Below are positions 25,078 to 32,448 of a stretch of 64,000 nt of DNA, in pieces (the stretch's first letter is position 1; each line of letters begins with the position of its first letter). The stretch is from Deltaproteobacteria bacterium (GTDB taxonomy: Bacteria > Desulfobacterota > Desulfuromonadia > Desulfuromonadales > BM103). A model generated the notes under the pieces. It saw nothing but the letters and a program-made list of their open reading frames with translations, was not told the DNA's origin and did no database searches. Where the stretch lies: positions 3,875 through 67,874 of the forward strand of contig JAGXHL010000084.1 of NCBI GenBank assembly GCA_024636215.1. The letters are read 5' to 3'. Made by a program: the position numbers and the translations under genes.

Positions 25078-26990
25078 TCCTCAGCAGGAGCGGTTTCAGC
25101 GCCTGCGTCAGCATCACTTTCAGCGCCTGCGTCAGCATTAGTTTCAGTGCGGGTGTCAGCATCCTCTTCGACGGGCACCTCAGCACCAAAGATCATGGCC
25201 TTGATCTCGCTGCCATCCATGTTTTCACGTTCCAGCAAAGCCTCTGAAACTTTGATCAGAGCATCTTTGTGCTGCGACAGGATGTCACGGGTCCGGGCAT
25301 AGTTCTCCTCGACAATGCGACGAATTTCTTCGTCAATGGAGAAAGCCGTCGCCTCGCTGTAATTCTTGACGTGGCCATAATCACGACCGAGGAAGACTTC
25401 ACCCTCTTTTTCGCCATAAGAGAGAGGGCCAAGCTTCTCACTCATCCCCCACTCGCAAACCATTTTACGGGCAATCGCAGTCGCGCGCTCGAGGTCATTT
25501 GAAGCGCCGCTGGTGACACTTTCAAAGACCAGTTCCTCAGCAATGCGTCCTCCGAGCAGTGTACAAATTTTAATATTCAGACCGTCGGCCGTTTCATTAT
25601 ATTTTTCTTCCGTGGGTAGATACATGGTGACCCCCATGGCGCGGCCCCGAGGGATGATCGAAACTTTGTGTACCGGATCGGCTCCCGGCATATACATGGC
25701 AACCAGTGCATGTCCGGCCTCATGATAGGCGGTCACCTTCTTTTCTTCCTCGGTGATAACCATGGAACGTCGTTCGGCACCCATCATGACCTTGTCCTTG
25801 GCGGATTCAAGGTCCTGCTTGTTGACTTCATTCTTATTGGCACGTGCAGCAAGCAGGGCGGCTTCGTTCACCAGGTTTTCCAGATCAGCTCCGGAGAAAC
25901 CGGGAGTCCCTTTGGCAATAACCTCGAGTTCTACATCCTCACCCAGAGGAACCTTGCGTGCATGCACCTGCAAAATTTTCAGGCGACCGCGCACGTCGGG
26001 GCGCGGCACCACGACCTGCCGGTCAAAACGTCCGGGGCGCAGAAGTGCCGGGTCAAGGACATCGGGGCGGTTGGTGGCGGCAATCAGGATAACGCCTTCA
26101 TTCGATTCGAAACCATCCATCTCGACCAGCAGCTGGTTAAGGGTCTGCTCACGTTCGTCGTGCCCCCCCCCCATGCCGGCACCACGATGGCGACCCACGG
26201 CGTCAATCTCATCGATAAAGATGATACAGGGAGCATTCTTCTTGCCTTGCACAAACAGGTCACGCACTCGACTGGCACCGACGCCAACAAACATCTCAAC
26301 AAAGTCGGAGCCGGAGATGGAAAAAAACGGCACCCCGGCCTCACCGGCAATCGCACGACCCAGCAGTGTTTTACCGGTACCGGGAGAACCGACCAGCAAT
26401 ACCCCTTTCGGGATACGGCCACCGAGACGAGAGAATTTTTTAGGATCTTTGAGGAAAGAGACCACCTCTTCCAGCTCATCCTTGGCTTCGTCGATGCCGG
26501 CAACGTCGTTAAACGTGATTTTGGCCGAAGATTCACTGAGCAGCTTGGCTCGGCTCTTACCAAAACTCATAGCCTTGCCACCACCAGACTGCATTTGCCG
26601 CATAAAGAATATCCAGACGGCGATCAAAAGCAGAATAGGCCCCCATGAGACCATCAGGGACATCCAAAAGCTGTTGCCTTCATCAGGCTCAGCTTCGATA
26701 GCGACGCCCTGATCGCGCAACATACTGATCAGGTCCGGATCGTCCGGCGCGTAGGTCTTGAACGCAGAACCGTCAGAATAGGTGCCCTGAATGTTAGAGC
26801 CCTGAATGGTTACGTCTGTGACTTCTCCCTCTTCCAAGGCCGCCAGGAAGGTCGTGTATGGGACAGGTTTGAGGTCACGACCCTGCTGGGTCATCATATT
26901 GAACAGCATGATCATCACTAATGAGATGACCAGCCAAAGAGCCAAATTCTTATAAAACTGATTCACGTTACCCCCTAAGGCTGAAAACAC
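25074..26990 (-). CDS. ftsH: ATP-dependent membrane zinc protease FtsH
   Basis: The 638-residue AAA+ protease degrades misfolded membrane proteins and regulatory targets. Two membrane segments (about 12–30 and 112–130) flank a small periplasmic domain. The ATPase shows Walker [14 protein letters not shown] near 206, Walker [17 protein letters not shown] near 261, and the second region of homology [21 protein letters not shown]. The protease zinc site is [11 protein letters not shown] near 428. The C-terminus (about 612–638) is an acidic Asp/Ala/Glu repeat encoded by three 24-bp units, an unusual tail. The gene overlaps folP by 4 bases. Confidence 0.97.
   Translation of the reverse strand: MFSALGGNVNQFYKNLALWLVISLVMIMLFNMMTQQGRDLKPVPYTTFLAALEEGEVTDVTIQGSNIQGTYSDGSAFKTYAPDDPDLISMLRDQGVAIEAEPDEGNSFWMSLMVSWGPILLLIAVWIFFMRQMQSGGGKAMSFGKSRAKLLSESSAKITFNDVAGIDEAKDELEEVVSFLKDPKKFSRLGGRIPKGVLLVGSPGTGKTLLGRAIAGEAGVPFFSISGSDFVEMFVGVGASRVRDLFVQGKKNAPCIIFIDEIDAVGRHRGAGMGGGHDEREQTLNQLLVEMDGFESNEGVILIAATNRPDVLDPALLRPGRFDRQVVVPRPDVRGRLKILQVHARKVPLGEDVELEVIAKGTPGFSGADLENLVNEAALLAARANKNEVNKQDLESAKDKVMMGAERRSMVITEEEKKVTAYHEAGHALVAMYMPGADPVHKVSIIPRGRAMGVTMYLPTEEKYNETADGLNIKICTLLGGRIAEELVFESVTSGASNDLERATAIARKMVCEWGMSEKLGPLSYGEKEGEVFLGRDYGHVKNYSEATAFSIDEEIRRIVEENYARTRDILSQHKDALIKVSEALLERENMDGSEIKAMIFGAEVPVEEDADTRTETNADAGAESDADAGAETAPAEE
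25094..25162 (-). repeat. Three 24-bp repeats in the ftsH tail
   Basis: Units of 21 matched bases start at 25094, 25118 and 25142; the first two are identical and the third has three differences. They encode the Ala-Asp-Ala-Gly-Ala-Glu-type C-terminal tail and keep the reading frame. Confidence 0.85.
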
Positions 26991-27063
26991 CTGAAATATA
27001 CGGTGTTTGGCGTTTTAAAAGCACAGAAAACTTTATCATATCGGTTTACCTATCACAAGTCGA

Positions 27064-28434
27064 TTATGACCCTGTTGATGTCTTAATTTCGACTCTTATA
27101 ACCGGCTTGCCCGGCAAAGGGCGCCACCCTTCGCAACGACGCAAGCCGACAACCCAGAGGATCTCCCCATCCACAACCAGGACCAGGGCATTCTGCCGTC
27201 CCTCGCGAGTCAATTTTTTATCAACGAACAGATCCTGCAGCTTTTTCGTCCCTTCCATTCCCGACGGCCGAAAGCAGTCTCCCGGCTGACAACTTCTGAC
27301 CATCAGCGGGAAGGCCAGAGATTCTGCGGAGAACTCAACAACATTCCGATTCTCCCCACGGGATGATTCCTCCAGGCTAACCTTCAGGGTTCGGTTCTCC
27401 GGCAGCGGGTAGCAACCCGGAGAGACCAACTCACAGCTAAAGGGGACAAACACCTCGGGGGCATGTTTTCTCAAGAGTAACAGATCATAGCGGCGTGCGA
27501 CCCAGACTCCCGGAAGATGCAACTCTCCCTGCGGCGCCCCCTCATTGAGCAGCAAGACAATATCAGCGGTATGGGCGGCAGTAATGCCCCGCAAATCGCC
27601 ACGCACCGCTGCCAGAGCCGCCCGGATCAAGCGCCCTGTCAATGCCGGCGGCAAAGCAAGCAGACCAGGGCGACTCAGAACATATTCGTTTCCATGCCAT
27701 TGCCCATATTGAGGAAGTTCTCGGGCCACCAGAGCGGACCAGAACTCCTCGTCCTGCTGCATTAGCTCACAGAGTCCGGCAAGCTGGTGGCGGATTTTTG
27801 GATTATATTCTGCAAGCATTGGCAGCAACTGATGACGGATGCGATTGCGGATGAAGCGCTGGTCAAGATTGCTCGGATCCTCGCGCCAGACAAGTCCTTC
27901 TGCCTGGAGGTAATCCACGAGTTCCTGATGAGAAAAAGATAACAAAGGTCTCACGATAGATCCCGTGGAAACCTTCATACCTGCCAATCCCGTAACACGA
28001 CTGCCTCGAAGCAGGCGAAATAAAAAGGTTTCTGCCTGATCATCAGCGTGATGCCCCAGGGCGATCAGGTCACAACCTCGAGTCCGGGCAGTCGCAAACA
28101 AAAACTGACGGCGCAGATCTCTGGCCGTTTCTTCAAGATTACCCTTCCTCTGGCGGGCGACCTCGGCCACATCCTGCCGCGTAAGGGTTAAATGAACCCC
28201 CAGATCGGCACAGAACTCTGCAACAAAATCTGCATCAACACGACTTTCAGGGCGCAGGGAGTGGTCCAGATGGGCGGCTTCCAGGTGAAGTTGCAGCGCG
28301 TCGGTCAGTTGGTGAAGAAGCACAAGCAGTGCCAGCGAATCGGCCCCACCCGAGATCGCCACAAGAACGCGGCTGCCCGATGGAATGCAACCGGATTCCA
28401 GCAGAGAGTTATGCAAGCGTTTTAGCAGATGCAT
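27064..28434 (-). CDS. tilS: tRNA(Ile) lysidine synthetase
   Basis: The 456-residue enzyme changes C34 to lysidine in the CAU-anticodon tRNA(Ile), so it reads AUA. The PP-loop SGGADSLALL (about 27) is followed by HLDHSLRPESRVDADFV, ALGHHADDQAETFLFRLLRGS (about 125) and a TilS C-terminal domain (LVDKKL, REGRQNALVLVVDGEILWVVG). I choose the ATG at 28434, preceded by AGGTG; an in-frame GTG at 28455 also exists but sits at the foot of a hairpin. It precedes ftsH by 73 bases, the usual tilS–ftsH pair. Confidence 0.93.
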   Translation of the reverse strand: MHLLKRLHNSLLESGCIPSGSRVLVAISGGADSLALLVLLHQLTDALQLHLEAAHLDHSLRPESRVDADFVAEFCADLGVHLTLTRQDVAEVARQRKGNLEETARDLRRQFLFATARTRGCDLIALGHHADDQAETFLFRLLRGSRVTGLAGMKVSTGSIVRPLLSFSHQELVDYLQAEGLVWREDPSNLDQRFIRNRIRHQLLPMLAEYNPKIRHQLAGLCELMQQDEEFWSALVARELPQYGQWHGNEYVLSRPGLLALPPALTGRLIRAALAAVRGDLRGITAAHTADIVLLLNEGAPQGELHLPGVWVARRYDLLLLRKHAPEVFVPFSCELVSPGCYPLPENRTLKVSLEESSRGENRNVVEFSAESLAFPLMVRSCQPGDCFRPSGMEGTKKLQDLFVDKKLTREGRQNALVLVVDGEILWVVGLRRCEGWRPLPGKPVIRVEIKTSTGS

Positions 28435-28454
28435 AGAAGGATCACCTGAAAACA

Positions 28455-28488
28455 CAGAACCCCCTTCCGGAGCTGGAAGAGGGTTCTG
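28455..28488 (-). terminator. Hairpin between tRNA-Met genes and tilS
   Basis: An 8-bp outer stem and a 5-bp inner stem separated by one mismatch, with a 6-base loop, are followed on the minus strand by GTGTTTTC. It lies just after the tRNA pair and probably ends or attenuates their transcript before tilS. Confidence 0.65.
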
Positions 28489-28494
28489 TCAGAG

Positions 28495-28571
28495 TGGTGG
28501 CGGTGCAGAGATTCGAACTCCGGACACTGCGGATATGAGCCGCATGCTCTAACCAACTGAGCTACACCGCC
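28495..28571 (-). tRNA. tRNA-Met, elongator (anticodon CAT)
   Basis: The cloverleaf is complete: acceptor GGCGGTG/CACCGCC, D arm GCTC/GAGC, anticodon stem TGCGG/CCGCA with loop CTCATAT, T arm CGGAG/CTCTG with a G-T pair, discriminator A and encoded CCA; 77 bases. A paired 1–72 position rules out the initiator. A CAT anticodon could also be the lysidine-modified tRNA-Ile, which is the substrate of the adjacent tilS, but the body resembles elongator Met. Confidence 0.85.
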
Positions 28572-28611
28572 GAAAACCAGCAAGCCGCCGAACCGGTGGC
28601 TATTATTTTTT

Positions 28612-28688
<77 letters not shown>

Positions 28689-28744
28689 ACAGGATTTTGG
28701 AATCTACCCGTCCCTCTTCATGATGTCAAGAAAAAACTCATCTG

Positions 28745-29410
28745 TCAGCGCTGTCTGACCAGGGCTGACAAACGCTCCTTTTCCTTCAACAGGGCTGCTG
28801 CTCTGTCGGCACTTTCCCGGCTCTTGTATGGCCCGGCCAAAACCCGGTACCAAACCCCCTTGGTGCCAAGATCCGCGGTCTCAACAAAAGTCGAAAGCTT
28901 ATACAGCTCGAGTCTGGCAGCCAAGCCCTTGGCGTCCTCATCGGTACGGAACGAAGCGACCTGCACAACAAAAGAGCCCTCCGCAGCAGCAGTTGGGGCA
29001 GAGATCTTCTCCGGCACGGCCGCAGGGGGCTTCTCTGCTTGTTTTATTGTGCTTTCAGGTTTTATCTGAACCGTTGTTGTCGGCTGCGCCGGCGGAAGGT
29101 TAATGCCGCTGCCAAGGGGCGCCTGGTTGCCCTTCGGGAGGTTGTCATAAAAGGTCAATCGCTCTGGTTTTTCCGCTACCGTTGCTTCCTGAGGCGGTGG
29201 TGGAGGGGCAAGTTGAGTCACCTTGGCAGGGATCAACGTGTCAACAGATGCGGCAGCACCCTGACCTGCGGCCCCTCTCTGTCCGTAGATCACGCCAAGA
29301 GAAAAGCTGACACCTGAAACCGCAAGGATCAATACAATGATCAGCATCAACTGCTTGCGCTCGATACGTCGCTGCGATCGCGACACAACCGGTTGCACCA
29401 TCATCCCCAC
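28745..29410 (-). CDS. SPOR-domain protein with single membrane anchor
   Basis: The 221-residue protein has a short basic cytoplasmic N-terminus, one membrane helix (about 22–43), a Pro/Ala/Glu-rich periplasmic linker (about 50–140) and a C-terminal SPOR domain (about 145–221; GSFVVQVASFRTDEDA and GVWYRVLAGPYKSRESA). SPOR domains bind peptidoglycan with stripped peptides at the division site, so a role in cell division is likely, like FtsN or DedD. It lies 17 bases after argS; in relatives a SPOR gene commonly follows argS. Nearby ftsB-like gene fits a division theme. Confidence 0.9.
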   Translation of the reverse strand: MGMMVQPVVSRSQRRIERKQLMLIIVLILAVSGVSFSLGVIYGQRGAAGQGAAASVDTLIPAKVTQLAPPPPPQEATVAEKPERLTFYDNLPKGNQAPLGSGINLPPAQPTTTVQIKPESTIKQAEKPPAAVPEKISAPTAAAEGSFVVQVASFRTDEDAKGLAARLELYKLSTFVETADLGTKGVWYRVLAGPYKSRESADRAAALLKEKERLSALVRQR

Positions 29411-29427
29411 TCCTTAGTAAAAGACCG

Positions 29428-31089
29428 TCACATTCGCTCCGGAGCGTCAACCCCGAGCAGGCTCAGTGCGTTGGCAAGCACGGTTCTCACTCCCTTGACC
29501 AGATAAAGCCGCGCCTGAGTTGTCGCCGGATCGTCAACCAGTACCCGCTGTCGATTGTAGTAACTGTGGAACTGGGCCGCGAGCTCCTGAAGATAGTAAA
29601 CAACCCGGTGCGGCTCTCGATTCTGGGCGGCACCAACAACGGTCTCCGGGTAGCGTGCCAGATGTTTCGCCAGGGCAAGCTCCTCTGCCAGACTCAGGCA
29701 GGACAAGTCTATTGCACCACGTTCCAGGGTTTCGATGCCCTGCTCTTCTGCATTGCGACAGATACTGCAGACTCTCGCATGTGCGTACTGCACGTAGTAA
29801 ACGGGGTTGTCGTTGCTTTGTCGTTTGGCCAACTCAAGGTCAAAATCAAGCTGGCTGTCGGCCTTCCTGAGCAGGAAGATGAACCGGCAGGCATCCCGGC
29901 CGACCTCCTCGACCACCTCACGCAAAGTGATAAACTCGCCTGAACGGGTACTCATGGCCACCGGCTCACCCTCGCGCAGCAGGCTGACCAGTTGCACCAG
30001 GACAACCTGCAGATCATCTGGATTTCGCCCCAGGCCATTCACGACCGCTTTCATCCGCTGCACGTAACCATGGTGGTCAGCACCCCAGACATCAATGACC
30101 GTGTCGAAGCCACGAGCGAACTTTTCCAGATGATAGGCAACATCCGACGCGAAGTAGGTGGTGTCACCATTTGAACGAACCAGAACACGGTCCTTATCAT
30201 CTCCAAAGTCAGTGGTGCGGAACCAGACGGCACCGTCCTTTTCGTAGGACAAGCCTTTGTCTTCAAGAATTTTAAGACCTGCGGCAACTTCATTGCGATC
30301 GAACAGGCCCTGCTCACTGTACCAGTTGTCAAATGTAATACCGAAGGCTTCAAGATCTTCCCGGATTCCCTCCAGGATGCGGTCTCCGCCGAAACGGCCG
30401 AGGGCTTTGATCGCCTCATCCTCTTCGAGCTCAAGGAAGGCTGTCCCTTCCGTCTCATGGATCTCTTTGGCGAGATCGAGAATGTAATCACCCTGATAGC
30501 AATCCGAGGGGAAATCAATCTGTCTGCCGCACACCTGCTGATAACGCAGCAGCAGAGAGAGTCCAAGCGTACGCATCTGATTGCCGGCGTCGTTTATGTA
30601 ATACTCACGCTGCACTTCGTATCCGGCCGCTTGCAGGACTGAAGCGACAGCGTCACCGGTTGCAGCGCCACGTCCATGCCCAATATGTAAAGGGCCTGTG
30701 GGGTTGGCACTGACGAACTCAACCTGAACCTTGCGACCCTCGCCGACCCGGGAGAGGCCATAGTTTTTGGATTGCGTGGTAATTTCATCAAGGACCTCAT
30801 ACCAGCAGCCTGGAGTCAGCGTAAAGTTGATGAAACCGGGTCCGGCAATCTCGACCTTGCTCAAAAAGTCACAATCATCGAGAGCCTCGACCAAAGCCTC
30901 CGCAATCTGCCGGGGTGATTTCTTTTCAGCACGGGCCATGGTCATCGCCAGATTCGAGGCGAAATCACCGTGATCGGGATTGCCCGGGACTTCGATCTGC
31001 ACCTCAGGGATTTCTCCCGAGTGCAGGGTGTTATTAGCAAAGCAGGCTTGCAAAGCGTCGCCGATCTGTTGACGCAGACGATCCTTCAT
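29428..31089 (-). CDS. argS: Arginyl-tRNA synthetase
   Basis: The 553-residue class I synthetase charges tRNA-Arg. It has the N-terminal Add-1 domain (about 1–100), the ATP-binding NPTGPLHIGHGRGAATGD loop (about 125; the HIGH motif), the degenerate KMS region AMSTRSGEFITL near 350, and the DALR anticodon domain (about 440–553) ending LLGVDAPERM. Length matches the family. A good promoter lies upstream at 31245–31273, giving a leader of about 150 bases. Confidence 0.97.
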   Translation of the reverse strand: MKDRLRQQIGDALQACFANNTLHSGEIPEVQIEVPGNPDHGDFASNLAMTMARAEKKSPRQIAEALVEALDDCDFLSKVEIAGPGFINFTLTPGCWYEVLDEITTQSKNYGLSRVGEGRKVQVEFVSANPTGPLHIGHGRGAATGDAVASVLQAAGYEVQREYYINDAGNQMRTLGLSLLLRYQQVCGRQIDFPSDCYQGDYILDLAKEIHETEGTAFLELEEDEAIKALGRFGGDRILEGIREDLEAFGITFDNWYSEQGLFDRNEVAAGLKILEDKGLSYEKDGAVWFRTTDFGDDKDRVLVRSNGDTTYFASDVAYHLEKFARGFDTVIDVWGADHHGYVQRMKAVVNGLGRNPDDLQVVLVQLVSLLREGEPVAMSTRSGEFITLREVVEEVGRDACRFIFLLRKADSQLDFDLELAKRQSNDNPVYYVQYAHARVCSICRNAEEQGIETLERGAIDLSCLSLAEELALAKHLARYPETVVGAAQNREPHRVVYYLQELAAQFHSYYNRQRVLVDDPATTQARLYLVKGVRTVLANALSLLGVDAPERM

Positions 31090-31244
31090 GATTTGTTTTA
31101 ACCTCCACTGGCCAGGGGTTTTATGCTCTGACAGTCTTCACCCGAGCTGACGCCTGCAGAACAGGAAAATGACCACAGCTTAAACAGGTTTAATGCTTAG
31201 CCTCAACAATTTCATTAGAACACTGAAGAGGAGAAAAGAGATGT

Positions 31245-31273
31245 ATGTTAGCCCCGCACTATGAGAGTGTCAA
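31245..31273 (-). promoter_or_regulatory. Sigma-70-type promoter for argS
   Basis: On the minus strand a perfect -35 TTGACA (31268–31273) is followed after 17 bases by TAACAT (31245–31250), four of six matches to the -10 box. The predicted start is near 31238, giving a leader of about 150 bases before argS; nothing recognisable was seen in the leader. Confidence 0.65.
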
Positions 31274-31335
31274 GAATTCGAAAACAAGAAAACAACACTG
31301 GGACTCAGCGCTATGGATGCGTCCTGCCAGAGCAT

Positions 31336-31370
31336 AAAAAAGCCCGCTCCCGCGAAGCGGAACGGACCCG
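31336..31370 (-). terminator. Terminator of the ftsB-like gene
   Basis: On the minus strand an imperfect GC-rich stem with a TTCG-type loop is followed by seven T residues. It lies about 30 bases after the ftsB-like stop and separates it from argS. This and the argS promoter account for the 309-base space between the two genes (31090–31398). Confidence 0.85.
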
Positions 31371-31398
31371 TGTCATCCAACCATATTTTAACGATCAG

Positions 31399-31710
31399 TT
31401 ACTTCCGATCAGAGAATTGGAAAACCAGCTCGTCATCACGAACCATGCCCAGCTCTGTACGAGCGACCCTCTCTATATAACTGCGATCACTGCGCAAAGA
31501 GTCGATCTCGGCACGCAAAGCCTGGTTATCAGCCTCGGCATCAGCTATGTCCTGGATCAGAACGGCTTTTTGGCCTGCAAGCTTCAGCATATGCAGGATA
31601 CCTCGATCCCCAAAAAAAGCAAAACCGAGAATAAGCACGACCAACGCCAAGGGCCAAAGGATAAGGCGCCCCCCATCGGGGTGTGAAGCTTTAGCAGGGC
31701 TTCCCGCCAT
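31399..31710 (-). CDS. FtsB/DivIC-type septum formation initiator
   Basis: The 103-residue protein has a short cytoplasmic N-terminus, one membrane helix (about 15–35) and a periplasmic coiled coil (about 45–75; DIADAEADNQALRAEIDSLR), then the RVARTELGMVRDDELVFQF tail characteristic of DivIC/FtsB proteins. These link FtsL and FtsQ in the divisome. I choose ATG 31710 over an in-frame TTG at 31731 because it gives the family length; a G-rich site precedes it. An 18-bp tandem repeat lies upstream. Confidence 0.87.
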   Translation of the reverse strand: MAGSPAKASHPDGGRLILWPLALVVLILGFAFFGDRGILHMLKLAGQKAVLIQDIADAEADNQALRAEIDSLRSDRSYIERVARTELGMVRDDELVFQFSDRK

Positions 31711-31758
31711 AATAAACCCCAAGTAAACCAACGACTGACAAACAGGACTGAAACAATT

Positions 31759-31811
31759 AACACCCGGATTGGTTCTAACACCCGGATTGGTTCTAATATC
31801 GGGATTGTTCC
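31759..31811 (+). repeat. 18-bp tandem repeat, nearly three copies
   Basis: AACACCCGGATTGGTTCT occurs at 31759–31776 and 31777–31794, followed by a decayed third copy (31795–31811). It lies just upstream of the ftsB-like gene in otherwise non-coding sequence and could be a regulator site or a slippage product. Confidence 0.8.
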
Positions 31812-31910
31812 ATCAAATCACATTAAAAATCAAGGTTTTTCGCAAACAGCCTGGCGGAGCCACCAAGGATTCCATACAGAGCGGAGCGGCATAAATATCA
31901 TTCAAACGAC

Positions 31911-31938
31911 AAAAGGCCTGCCGGAGGGCAGGCCTTTT
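31911..31938. terminator. Bidirectional terminator after the ComEA-like gene
   Basis: A perfect 12-bp stem (31911–31922 with 31927–31938) with loop GGAG; arms begin with AAAA and end with TTTT, so it can work in both directions. It lies 19 bases beyond the ComEA-like stop on the minus strand. Confidence 0.9.
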
Positions 31939-31956
31939 GTTAACAATCTCAACCAG

Positions 31957-32259
31957 CTAGTCGACAGTCAGCTGACTTTTGAACTTTGCCAGTTTTGCTT
32001 CGCCGACCCCCTTCACCGCGGTCAATTGATCAACAGAACTGAATGGACCATGTTCTGTACGATATTCAACAATCCGCGCGGAAAGTGCAGGACCGACACC
32101 TGGAAGCCCCTGCAGTTGTTCTGCTGTCGCCTGATTAAGGTGAACCATTTCAACAGCATCATTGACCGTTGACTCATTTGCAGCAAAGACAGTTGTCGGG
32201 GCGAAACCAACCAGGCCAAGGACAACAAAAAGGACGAACATTGACAGATAACGTTTCAT
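31957..32259 (-). CDS. Small secreted helix-hairpin-helix protein (ComEA-like)
   Basis: The 100-residue protein has a signal sequence (about 1–27, ending VFA-AN), and a ComEA-type double helix-hairpin-helix domain (about 38–98) with HLNQATAEQLQGLPGVGPALSARI split at the usual place and SVDQLTAVKGVGEAKLAKF. Such proteins bind double-stranded DNA and support DNA uptake or related roles. I choose ATG 32259, preceded by GGAGGG; the longer frame upstream would mask the signal peptide. A clear sigma-70 promoter is upstream and a terminator downstream, so it is a separate unit. Confidence 0.87.
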   Translation of the reverse strand: MKRYLSMFVLFVVLGLVGFAPTTVFAANESTVNDAVEMVHLNQATAEQLQGLPGVGPALSARIVEYRTEHGPFSSVDQLTAVKGVGEAKLAKFKSQLTVD

Positions 32260-32407
32260 TACATTTCCCTCCATAAGAAAAATAAAAAGAACCCGATGTG
32301 GGCATAAAATCCTGCAATCCCTCCTTATAACACCTCCCCTCCGGATCATACTCACCGCCCAACCCGGCTCACAACGAGCCCCATCGGATGGTTGGCAAAC
32401 TCAGGTC

Positions 32408-32435
32408 AAGATATCAAGTTTTTAAGATTTGTCAA
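32408..32435 (-). promoter_or_regulatory. Sigma-70-type promoter for the ComEA-like gene
   Basis: On the minus strand TTGACA (32430–32435) is followed after 16 bases by TATCTT (32408–32413), four of six matches. It lies right behind the end of lptD and predicts a start near 32401 with a leader of about 140 bases. Confidence 0.65.
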
Positions 32436-32448
32436 AGCAGCAAATACT

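Noticed and set aside
25668..26648. Long open frame (326 codons) antisense to ftsH
   Set aside because: It mirrors the codon pattern of ftsH in another frame and has no recognisable domain or ribosome site.
28495..28571. Assignment of the CAT tRNA as tRNA-Ile2
   Set aside because: It lies beside tilS, whose substrate is tRNA-Ile2, but the body (GGCGGTG acceptor, TGCGG anticodon stem) looks more like elongator Met; only a genome-wide comparison would settle it.
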